This document shows, in pieces, positions 35,101-43,800 of a stretch of DNA of 64,000 nt; the stretch's first letter is position 1; each line of letters starts with the position of its first letter. Made by a program: the position numbers and the translations under genes. The stretch spans positions 5,257,501 through 5,321,500 of the forward strand of contig JAPTOF010000021.1 in NCBI GenBank assembly GCA_028554755.1, given 5' to 3'. The notes beneath the pieces were generated by a model. The model did not search any database. It was not told the DNA's origin and saw only the letters and a list, made by a program, of their open reading frames with translations. The stretch is from Cordia subcordata (Eukaryota > Streptophyta > Magnoliopsida > Boraginales > Cordiaceae).

Positions 35101-38100
35101 TTTTACTCCCTTAAACCGTAAACCTAACCACCCATATCGGTTTTTAAAAAATAAAACAATAATTGACTGAAACACATTAAAAACTACCAGTTTACTATCA
35201 ATTTGGTTAGGCCAACATGGTTTCGGTGATTTTTTACAATTTGATGTCCACCCCTTTTAATTGAGAATGAGAGAGACATTAAAAGTTTTGCATAATGGTT
35301 TGATGCTAAATACTCAACATAAACCTTTTTATTTATACTGTTATGCAGGGGCACAAAGTTTTCACTCTTCCAATATGGGAGAGATACATACTACTGTAGG
35401 CAATCACTCTTATGCAATTCTTTTCCTGTCCATTCTTTAACAGCTTATGTGCATATATAAATATAGATGTTTAAAAAAATAAATAACTTCAACTCTAACA
35501 CACGCTTAGGCTGGAAGATGGAGGTAAACTTTCAGAACACAATTATATTCCCCAACCAAAAGAAGGTTCTTTTCTCCTTTCAAAGATGCCACAGACTTGA
35601 AGCCTAGTTTCTCAAAAAGTTAACAGGCCACATTACTAATTTTAAGCCGTAACAGAGTTCGTTTTCAAGACTCCTGAGTTGGAATGACAGAGGAGTATAC
35701 ATGTGAAACTTAAACCTTCACTTCAGAATTTTCTTTTTAAACAATAAAAGAATAATCTTATCAACTTCCTATAAGCCTCACATCATAGAAAACAACATTA
35801 TCAACAAACATCTATTATATAAAAACTTTTAGCACCACTTTTTCTTTTGCAGCCAAGAAAATACCCAGTTTCCAATTAATCAACACCAACCATGCATATG
35901 AACCAATTATTTATTTACCATGATGTGGTGATATAATAATGCCAACACATCAAGCAGGATGTTTGCCTACAGAACGTGTGGGAAGCTAATTTATATTTCA
36001 GAGGTAACAGAAACCACATAATTCTGGCCTCAATACTGACTACTTTCCACAGGACAAGATCAGCCCATATGTTTACAGGACAAAGAAAATAGATGAAGCC
36101 CATATGTTTACAGGACAAAGAAAATAGATGAACTTATAGTACTTTATCTTCATATGATCCCTGTTAACTCAATAATTTAGAAGGATTTACCACTTTGCAA
36201 GCAAATAGTAGAATTAGAATCAAGATATCTCCCAAGCAACATTAGTAAGAAAGATCATGCTGAATAACAGCATAGAAGAAAGATAAATGGGTTCAAAATT
36301 ACACAGTAGTTGCTGTTCTTGATCTGTCCACTGCAGACCCTTTCCCAAATCCAGGCTTCTGTCTGTTGGCCAAGTTCTAGACAAGAAGATAAATAGATCA
36401 GCACATGGTAACTGCAGATGTTATGGATTTATTAATGGAAGCAAACTATGGTCTTACGTCTCTATCAAGTTGTTCAATCTTTGATTTGATGAAACGAGCA
36501 ATTTTTCCCACTTCATCAACATCCTTCTCCATTCGCTTCTTAATTGCTGAAAAAGTTGATAGGACCAAATAATCTTAAAACCAAATGATGATAATTGCAG
36601 ATGAAATATACAAGTGAAAACGAGAGGAGAAAACTTAAAAAGGGACCAACTTACTGATAAGGTCATTTTACATATTGAAAGACCTCTAAAGAGTCAATAA
36701 TCATGTCATGAAGCTTTTTTTTGACACAACAAAGAAATAATGTTTCTCATGAGTCAAATTCCATATAGCATTAAGTTTCAAATTCATCATATTGACTCTC
36801 TTTTTAACTCTTTCAACTATTACTAAGGAACTGCTACTGCAGTTTGAGCTGACATATGAAACAAAATCATGCATATTCTCCTAACATGCATAATCGCAGG
36901 TGATATACATGGCTTGCTTGGGTAAAATTTCTTCTGTAATCCATTATGTAGAGAAGTTGGTTAATTTTCTCCACTATATTATCTATATTTGGAAAATCAA
37001 AATCCTTTCAAGATAAATCCAACTAATTCCAGCCAAAATATTGGCCTAAGCGGGTGTCTGGTAGTGCTTACTTCGAGTGCTCATAAGCACTTTCTATAGA
37101 AAGTTAGTAGAGATTTCTTTTCAGTTTAGCTGCTTATAGGCACTCAAATAAGCACAGCCAAACAGGCTGTAAGTCTGGCCATAACATAGAACAGATTGCA
37201 AGAGGCAGAAGACTACCTTTCATAGTAGCAGCCTTTGTTACAGCTTTGGATTCTTCATGAGCATCCTGCAGATAAATTACCAAGAAGTACAAAACAATTA
37301 TATCCCATCATTTTTAGGTCACTTGAGATGAGAAATGGAAAGAGACACGATCTTTCCAGGCATGCATTAACAATTTTGAAAGGAGACGCAAGTATAAGAC
37401 ATACAAATTACATAACAATTTTTGTCTTAACATAATTGAACCAATTGATGGTAATTTATGCATAATCCATAGTGCAAATTCAAATTTTGAACATTGGCTA
37501 TAATATAATCAGAATATATCCTTCCGGTAAAAGAGAAAGAAAAGCAAAACTTTGAAACATTGTTCTGTTCTTTATGAAAGAAAAGATTGTTTTAAATAGA
37601 ACATGCAACTCACGAACAAAAAGAAAATCATTTTTAAGAAATTGATAGAAGTGTCAACAAGAAGTGAAAAAGGAAAGGCGATAAAGATAGTGGATTTAAT
37701 AGTCAGATAGAGTGAGAAGAATTGCAAACCAGTGCAAGATAAATCGGATGACTAATGGGTAGCAACCACACCAGAGAAGATGGTAAATCGTTACATCATG
37801 AAATCCACTCCTCAGTAACTGAATGGCACATTTTTGCCTTCAAAATGCAGACATAAAACTAGAAGAGATAAAAGAGAAAACTTTGACCAAATAAACATTG
37901 GGAAGGCAAAGCTTTTTCAAGGGGATATGCTGGTAGCCTAAGATTTCATGCAAAAGACAATAAGTGCTGATGGGCAGAGAGGGGAAATCTATACCTGAAG
38001 TTTCTTGAGGAGCTTGTTCAGCTTATCATATTGTTTCTCAATATCTTGAACCTAGCAGAATAAAGAATTTAGGTCAAAGAATGATTTCAGCAAATCAAAC

Positions 38101-40872
38101 AACAAAACATGAGCTAAATTATTAATGAATATAAGTTTACAGCTACCTCTTTGAAAAAGTTATCCAAGCCCAGTTCTCCTGAAGTCATGGGTTGATTTGA
38201 TCCCATTTCAATATCTCCATTTCTGGGAGCTTGATCCCGAGGGATCTCAAATGAATCCTGCAAAAAGAAAAGTTATGTGTAAAGATATAGAGAATATCGT
38301 CACACAGACAATGCATCCACAAATATTTTGTAAAGGAAAATGACTTCTACTCCTCAACCTCCTCAATATCTTATTTGAGTTCTTAAAAAGAGTCACTAAC
38401 AGCATAAAATTACAGAGGCAAGTGCTGTATGAATATATGGGAAACATATTTTGAAGAGACCAATGATCACAATGCATGATGCAAGGCCAGTGAGATGGAA
38501 AACTAGAATTCTTATTTTTCTCACTTGAGTCGACCCTAAAACTCCATAAGTATTATGTGGTATACAGAATTCATATGCCAGTCAAAGAAGTGAGGATCCT
38601 TGCACTATTGGTGAGCCACTTATCAATGGAGCAGAAAATCACACAATTAGGAGAAGGAATCGGAAGACCTATGTTCCAGACAATACTGCACTGGAGAAGA
38701 GTCCAATCAAGAGGTTTCCAATCAAAAAGCCCCATTGTTGGACCTTTTCCCTCTTCTTTACTGATGGAAGGTCAAGTAGGACGCTACCAAGATGCACAAG
38801 GGAGACTAAATCTTTTGAGCTATCCATCTAATTTGTAGTAAATGGAGTATAGGGCACATGCACTTTGGCTTTGAAGAGGACGACATCCAAGATTACATTG
38901 GAAAGAACCGAGTCGATTTGTTAGACAATATAATTGTCCCACATTTACAAGTTTCAAGAGCACCATGAAAGATCATTAGTTAGTCCACCTACTACCAATC
39001 GGTTTTAGATGGAACCCCATGACTATTTTCGTGGTACCATATTGTGCCTTGGTCCAGTCTAGTCCATCCCCAAGCAACTCATTCTTGTTTCTTGATATTG
39101 CATATCTACTCGTGTCAGTGTTTCTCCAACTCAGTGCAAAACTTTCAAAAAATCAAAGTTGATTCTTCCCATGTCAACACATCTTCAACAGCTCTTATTT
39201 ACTTGTTTCATACCTAATGGTCCTCAGAGCAATTAATCCTTGGCCCACACACAAATTCAGTGGTAGACAATACAAATTCCCACAGTGATAAATCATGAGT
39301 TTCAAGAACACCATATAAGATCATGAGTTGTTCAACCTAACACTAGTTGGTTTCAGGATGGACACCCGTGTTTATTATCATGATTTAATCGATTGTCAAA
39401 AATATTGCACCAAGTCCCTCATGTAATGGGGAATTTCTGTTCGTACGTAGTGCAAAGCCAAGAAAACAGGCAGCCAAGTGTAAAGATATACAAGAAAGCC
39501 TAGAGAAAGGGAAAAAAAATAACCATCAAAATGAGAAAGTTAAAAGTCACTTATGCAGTGGCCCTCTGAAAATCTTCAGAATATCTTGCATAGCATACTA
39601 AATTGCTATGGGGCGATGATCACCTCAAAGAAAGAGAATGCTTGATAGATGATAAATAGACGATCTATTCCAGTAAATAACCATTATTATTATTGTTATG
39701 ATTTATACGTCAATTTTGAAGATCAATACTTCAATCTTTTGATCTTCCCTCCACCAGTAAATTCGAATCTGAAGCTATAGATTTCGTGATGTTTCCCTTT
39801 GGACTCAATCACCTAATTACATTTTGCACATATAATTGTTTTCAGTGTCATTCTAATTTCTACCATTCTTGACAAATTAGATTACAAACAAACGACAATA
39901 ACGCAAGTCCACTCCTTTGTCCCCCAAAAGTAAATTTCAAGCAACACCACTAGATCAAAGCACAAGAGCTATTCTTCCCAACAACAATGTGCGAAATAAC
40001 CACCTCAGCTATTACTACCAATGAATTTTATCGCATTTTGCTCCGTCTACATTATTCGAAAACGAAACAGAGAACAGATGCATACTAAAGCAGAAACTAA
40101 TACAATATAAGGAAGCAACAAAAGCTTCAATTTTTTTGCTGCCAATCCACATATCAATAAATCACAAGTTTATACACCCACTAAGTGCGTGTGCACTATT
40201 CCAAAATTTTTAGTGGAACAAAAAAAAAAGATAAAATGGAAGTAATTTACCAGAATTTACAGCCAAATAAAAGAGGATCACAATGCATCTTTCTAAAACA
40301 ACAAATAAAAATAAAATTCAGATAATTCCTATTTAATTTAAACTGTTCAAGCTACACACAGTACGAAAGAACTTCAGGTCACATGTTATTTATTTTTCCT
40401 TCGCATTTAACAGAAAAAAAAAAAGGAATGAAAGAAAGAAAGCTTACTGATAAAAGGTTGTTCATGATGAACAACAGAGAACAGATGCATACTAAAGCAG
40501 AAACTAATACAATATAAGGAAGCAACAAAAGCTTCAATTTTTTTGCTGCCAATCCACATATCAATAAATCACAAGTTTATACACCCACTAAGTGCGTGTG
40601 CACTATTCCAAAATTTTTAGTGGAACAAAAAAAAAAGATAAAATGGAAGTAATTTACCAGAATTTACAGCCAAATAAAAGAGGATCACAATGCATCTTTC
40701 TAAAACAACAAATAAAAATAAAATTCAGATAATTCCTATTTAATTTAAACTGTTCAAGCTACACACAGTACGAAAGAACTTCAGGTCACATGTTATTTAT
40801 TTTTCCTTCGCATTTAACAGAAAAAAAAAAAGGAATGAAAGAAAGAAAGCTTACTGATAAAAGGTTGTTCAT
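23126..40872 (-). CDS. SYP132: Qa-SNARE, syntaxin of the SYP13 group (syntaxin-132-like)
   Basis: Thirteen minus-strand exons: 40855-40872, 38147-38257, 37995-38051, 37217-37265, 36458-36546, 36303-36376, 24995-25037, 24845-24905, 24712-24737, 24561-24638, 24293-24373, 23445-23510, 23126-23299. All borders are GT/AG and the frame closes exactly to 308 residues, close to the family's usual length. Residues about 36-150 are the Habc bundle. The SNARE motif spans about 200-262, with the zero-layer glutamine at 241 in VDAQGDMLD. About 280-299 is the C-terminal membrane anchor, followed by a short luminal/extracellular tail. Plant SYP132-type syntaxins drive vesicle fusion at the plasma membrane and cell plate. 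The symbol rests on remembered similarity (for example [13 protein letters not shown] and [14 protein letters not shown] blocks); SYP131 cannot be excluded. Exon 1 codes for only six residues and exists twice because of a tandem duplication. Intron 6 is 11.3 kb and full of transposons. Confidence 0.93.
23511..24292 (-). other. Syntaxin intron 11
   Basis: A 782-bp intron between the exons coding residues 203-229 and 230-251. No coding exon or recognised repeat lies in it. An open stretch at 24061-24270 on the other strand starts with TTG and has no recognisable content. Confidence 0.8.
25218..25380 (-). repeat. 3' LTR of the old copia element
   Basis: It aligns by eye with 35257-35396 over AATTGAGA, GACATT, GGTTTGATGCTAA, CTTTTATTTAT and TTTCCACTCTTC / TTTTCACTCTTC. 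It sits at the downstream end of the RNase H remnant on the minus strand. The right border is approximate. Confidence 0.5.
26675..26902. mobile_element. hAT-type MITE inside the old copia
   Basis: The ends GGGCCCGTTTGGGTTGAC and GCTAATCCAAACAGGCCC are inverted repeats. The interior carries AAAAGCGCTTTCTTTAACAG near the left end and matching AAAAAGTGATTTTTCCCC toward the right. It is 228 bp and the best preserved member of the family in this window. Confidence 0.75.
28122..28366 (+). repeat. 5' LTR of the younger copia
   Basis: 245 bp, ending TTTTTTCCTCA. It begins TA where the 3' copy begins TG, so the canonical terminal dinucleotide has mutated. Seven differences from the 3' LTR were counted by eye. 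It contains a TGTATAAAATCTATG stretch that could serve as the promoter TATA box. Confidence 0.92.
28367..28384 (+). other. Primer-binding site of the younger copia
   Basis: CGGTATCAGAGCTTTAGG directly abuts the LTR end. It is the copia-type site for the initiator tRNA-Met 3' end, with one change in the first base from the usual T. Confidence 0.8.
28568..32918 (+). pseudogene. Broken gag-pol polyprotein gene of the younger copia
   Basis: Gag starts at the ATG at 28568. The frame drops by one base near 28770-28785. An in-frame TAG lies at 29362, just before the CCHC knuckle ([14 protein letters not shown], about 29390-29435). The protease motif [11 protein letters not shown] is at about 29716. 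Pre-integrase LHHFRLGHP at about 30140 is followed by TGA at 30259. The integrase has the first Asp in HSDIWGP, but the second is replaced (RTNNARDYF), with Glu in VERKN. A second one-base shift lies near 30665-30690. The reverse transcriptase keeps YVDDI but lacks an internal block near 31573. TAA is at 32100. RNase H shows DADYAG and SSAEAEF and ends at 32918. All breaks are listed as seen. The product cannot be made as one polyprotein. Confidence 0.9.
32926..33170 (+). repeat. 3' LTR of the younger copia
   Basis: 245 bp beginning TGTTGGAAATTC and ending TTCCTCA, with canonical TG and CA ends, directly after the polypurine tract AAGGAGGAG. Confidence 0.93.
34821..35256. mobile_element. hAT-like insert inside the old copia 5' LTR
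   Basis: A 436-bp block is flanked by perfect 8-bp direct repeats TTAATTGA (34813-34820 and 35257-35264), the target size of hAT elements. It splits the LTR from its primer-binding site. The termini CAGGTGCACA and TGTCCACCCCTT are a weak inverted pair (about 7 of 9). There is no coding capacity. Confidence 0.5.
36063..36132. repeat. 35-bp tandem duplication in syntaxin intron 6
   Basis: Two adjacent identical units beginning GCCCATATGTTTACAGGAC. They lie about 170 bp from exon 6, close to its donor side on the minus strand. Confidence 0.9.
37050..37171. mobile_element. Short hAT-type MITE in syntaxin intron 4
   Basis: GCGGGTGTCTGGTAGTGCTT at the left is approximately the reverse complement of AAGCACAGCCAAACAGGCTG at the right. 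Inner words AGTGCTCATAAGCACTTT and GCTTATAGGCACTCAAATAAG continue the inversion. About 122 bp, non-coding. Confidence 0.6.
38258..40854 (-). other. Syntaxin intron 1
   Basis: A 2597-bp intron between the six-residue first coding exon and exon 2. It contains two related direct segments: 38920-39035 and 39261-39383 share AGACAATA, CCCACA, GTTTCAAGA, CACCAT, AAGATCAT and GGTTT words in order. These may be LTR relics or an old tandem copy. It also contains the proximal unit of the 407-bp duplication. An open stretch at 38557-38838 begins with GTG and has no recognised domain. Confidence 0.7.
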
Positions 40873-40882
40873 GATGAACAAC
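40067..40882. repeat. 407-bp tandem duplication carrying syntaxin exon 1
   Basis: Unit 1 (40067-40473) and unit 2 (40474-40880) appear identical by eye. Both include the minus-strand ATG, the 18-bp coding exon, the GTAAGC donor and the start of intron 1. Only unit 2 is joined to the leader and promoter side; unit 1 lies wholly inside intron 1. Confidence 0.95.
40448..40465 (-). pseudogene. Duplicate copy of syntaxin exon 1
   Basis: Same 18 bp and donor as 40855-40872, but without its own leader. The sequence upstream of this ATG is the duplication junction followed by unit 2 intron sequence. I see no acceptor that would include it in the transcript, so it is probably inert. Confidence 0.7.
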
Positions 40883-40922
40883 TTATAGCTTTTTGCTTAA
40901 GACAAATGAGAAGAGATCTCAT
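40869..40922 (-). promoter_or_regulatory. Upstream ORF overlapping the syntaxin start codon
   Basis: In the leader an ATG at 40922-40920 opens 17 codons and ends with TGA at 40871-40869. That stop shares its TG with the main ATG (40872-40870), in the arrangement ATGA. If the transcript starts upstream of 40922, as a leader running to about 40990 suggests, this ORF would be translated first and could control syntaxin output by re-initiation or blocking. Confidence 0.6.
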
Positions 40923-41030
40923 CAACAGCTCTGTCTCTCCTGAGAGACAGAGGGGCTTGAAACAGAGGAGAGAGAATGGGAGAGTGGTTTTTCAAACCTT
41001 TTTCTATTAATAAAAAAAAAAAAGAAAAGA
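40882..41030 (-). promoter_or_regulatory. Putative leader and proximal promoter of the syntaxin gene
   Basis: On the minus strand, pyrimidine-rich sequence (CTTTTCTTTTC and a T run) and ATTAATAG precede a CT-rich leader with CTCTCCCATTCTCTCTCC. Such Y-patch-like leaders are common in plant genes. The transcription start cannot be placed. GTCTCTCAGGAGAGAC inside the leader is a strong palindrome. Confidence 0.45.
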
Positions 41031-41409
41031 AAAGCAAAAAAAATTAAAAAAATAAAAACTTTTCTATTCCTTCTTCTTTTTTTTTTGCTGGGAATTTTTT
41101 AATTACTTCTTTCGACCTTTCTTTGTTTTTCTGTTTTAATAAAAACTTGTTGCTAATATCATTTTTTCATTATTCACTTATCATACATTTAAAAGAAACG
41201 CTACAAATGCAAAACAATACGTTATCGCATATTATATCATACATCCAAAATATAGTATATCACAAAGGTACATAATGCACTACTCAATAAATGTCACAAT
41301 CAGGATCAGCATGAAATTTATAAAAAGTTCACTCTCCTCACGTTGACGAACACAACACAACAATCTAATCGTTGATCTGATACCTGTAACACCTCCAATT
41401 ACGAGTTCC
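41031..41409. other. Intergenic DNA upstream of the syntaxin gene
   Basis: AT-rich and non-coding. No gene or repeat was recognised. Confidence 0.5.
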
Positions 41410-41710
41410 AAAATCTTTTACAAATTGTGAACATATCATTCACAAGTTGTGAATATATATTAAAAGAGTTGTAAATATGTAATATATTTTTGTTAATATA
41501 TGATATAAAGCTTTTGAACATATAATATAAGAATAATGGATAATTAAATTAGGTATGATTAGAAATTTTGAGCATAAAGTGTTAGAATTATAAATATCAC
41601 ATGTAATTTGTAAATAATTAAAAGTTGTGAATATGTAGTATAAAAATTATGAACTTATAATAACAAAGTTGTAAACGTACTACTATAGGGTGCACAATGG
41701 TAGGTAGGTA
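41410..41710. repeat. Degenerate TTGTGAACATATAAT minisatellite, copy 2
   Basis: Imperfect units such as TTGTGAACATATCATTCAC, GTTGTGAATATATATTAAA and GTTGTGAATATGTAGTAT run on and end in AGGGTGCACAATG. Copy 1 ends the same way (near 17930-17950). Confidence 0.6.
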
Positions 41711-41751
41711 AATAATGTTTAGTGTGCATGATATCCAACCCCACATGTTAT

Positions 41752-41980
41752 GGGCTTATTTGGATTAGCTTTTTCTAAAGGCATTCTTCTAAATATTTTT
41801 TAGAAAAAGTATTTTTTTTTAAAGTTAAAAGTTCTAACTTCTAAACGTTAAAATTGAACTATTTTTTCCTGAGTTTCAACTTTTTTTAAATTTAATCTAA
41901 ATACTTATTACAAAAAATATACTTTTTTAAGAAAGAAGCGATTTTCATAAAAAGAAAAAAAAAGCCAATTCAAGTTGGCC
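41752..41980. mobile_element. hAT-type MITE
   Basis: The ends GGGCTTATTTGGATTAGC and GCCAATTCAAGTTGGCC are imperfect inverted repeats around A/T-run interior words (TTTTTTTTAAAGTTAAAAG, AAGAAAGAAGCGATTTTC). Same family as 26675-26902. Confidence 0.6.
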
Positions 41981-43079
41981 TATTTCTACCTAAAAATGTA
42001 TAAGGATAATTATATTTCCAAATAGTTGATTGTATGGAAGTAAAATCCTATTTTTGGTTGATACATTAAAGAATAAAAAAAACGTAAATTATGTTAAATA
42101 TTTTTAATCAAATATACAATTGATAATTAAAAATGGATAAATATGTAATTAAATTTGGTTGTGGGTCCCATCGAACTCAAGTGACAGAGAAAAGCATGTC
42201 TGTGTCTGGGTTGCGTAGGGACTAGAGGTGATGTGCATGTGCTTTCTCGGTTTGTTAATTAATTAATTCATTAATTAACAATGAAATAATGCCAAGCTTG
42301 TGGGTTGGAATAGAAAGTGAAAGTTCTGATGTCATATATTTTAACTTCAGTCGCACTCAGATAATTTAAATGAAAATTAATTATTAGAATATTTGTTAAG
42401 AATGAATAAGTATCACAAACTTCTTTAAAAAACGTTTAAATTTTCAGTTAAGATAATCAAATAATATCAAATTTTACCTTATCAAGGATTACAAATTCAA
42501 AATCGGGTCCTTACATTTTTGTAAAATTTTTTCCACTATGTGCAAAGCTTTAAAACAATAATCTAATTACCAAAGAGGATTAGATGATAACTTAAGTGGT
42601 TAAGACTATTTCCCTCACGAGTGAGGTCGTGAGTTCAATGGGGATGGGGTTTAAAAAAATTAATTACCAAAAACATAGTAGTCAAGTAGTTTATATCTCT
42701 CACCTTTAGTATGTCTAGGGATCAATTCTCGCTAAATACATGTCATAATTAGCCTTTGGCTTCCCTTGAAGTGAAAAAACAATAATCTATTTTGCCCTTA
42801 AAGTGAAAAAAACAATAATCTAATTTGCTGGTGAATGTGTTAAAGTGAATAGATAAGTCATTATATAACAAATTCTTTTAAGTAGGTGGTCATTTTATTT
42901 AGTATTATTATTTGGGTAAAAAGTTCTGAGGTCACTAAATTATTTCCTTTCTCAAGTTTTGTTTTAGCTATTTAATAGTCTTTTGTTTAGAAAAAAGACT
43001 AATAATTTATTAATTAAGTTTTATTTTGCCCATTTTGTCCATTTTCTTGTTAAATAGAAGTATGAAAAGAGACAAAATT

Positions 43080-43119
<40 letters not shown>

Positions 43120-43800
43120 TTATAATTTCATTTTCACCAGCGAATAAAATTCATTCATAATCTCACCCTAAGTTAGAAAATCTTGAAAATGACATTACTA
43201 AGACATTACTAAGATTTAAAGAAAAGTTCCTTCATTTGAAAAATATCTCATCTTGTGACTTTTTTTTAAAGTAATTGGAGTGAAGTTATAAATATATTTT
43301 TGGTTAAAATACAGTAGACTTTTATGGTCTATTGAAAGTATACTAGATTCCTTGTGGTCTAAAAGTCTCTCATAACTTTTCTGTGATTTATCAAAAGTGT
43401 ATTGGACCTTCTTGCTAGTGAAAAATTCATTATCTTTAGCCATAAATTTTTTTATGTTCAAAATTACCCTTCTCTTTACCAAGAATCCTCTCTCAATTTT
43501 ACAACATGAATCCTCACCAACAGCAAAATCTTTATTGAAACATAATGAAATAATTCAACAATGAAGTGCAGAGGTCAAAGTTAACCATCTGAAAAATGGT
43601 TAATCTAGTGTTAACAGAATACCAATTTGAGAAATTGTGGTTGAATTCATAAGTAGAAATTATGCATCCCAAATTAAGATCAGGTGGTTAAATATATCAA
43701 TTTTATTTCTAATCATTTTAGGGAAGAATGATTTTAACCTGAAAAATACATGAACGCTAAATTACAAGGACAATGGATGAAACAGAACAAAGCCATTACA
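41981..43800. other. AT-rich intergenic DNA
   Basis: No gene. It has an AT-dinucleotide run near 43087-43115, a short duplication of GACATTACTAAG near 43190-43212, and the SINE-like module at 42580-42665. Confidence 0.5.
42580..42665 (+). repeat. tRNA-derived SINE-like module
   Basis: An A-box-like ATAACTTAAGTGGTTAAGAC and a B-box-like GAGGTCGTGAGTTCAATGGG, about 35 bp apart, followed by a G-rich word and an A run. It resembles the modules at 3215 and 3430. It does not fold as a full tRNA. Confidence 0.35.

Larger units (their letters stand above)
25218..35396 (-). mobile_element. Old Ty1/copia element in syntaxin intron 6 (nested host)
   Basis: Read on the minus strand, ordered but broken copia blocks appear. 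First comes a primer-binding-like TGGTATCTAGAG next to 34811. A gag (UBN2-type) stretch lies around 33340-33560, readable as [11 protein letters not shown]. The protease region is near 27880, and a pre-integrase HESNGIYYL block lies near 27640. A YKRLVGKLNCL block, the junction of reverse transcriptase and RNase H, is near 25900, and the RNase H block near 25620-25750. Terminal blocks match each other (25218 to about 25380 and 35257-35396), sharing AATTGAGA, GGTTTGATGCTAA and CTTTTATTTAT words. Flanks CAGGC and TAGGC may be a 5-bp target duplication with one mismatch. Without its later insertions it would be about 4.5 kb. Many frameshifts and stops; certainly dead. Confidence 0.65.

Noticed and set aside
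40448..40465. Second start exon as an alternative first exon of the syntaxin
   Set aside because: It lacks a leader, a promoter and an acceptor; only its donor is intact. Kept as a duplicate, not as a functional start.
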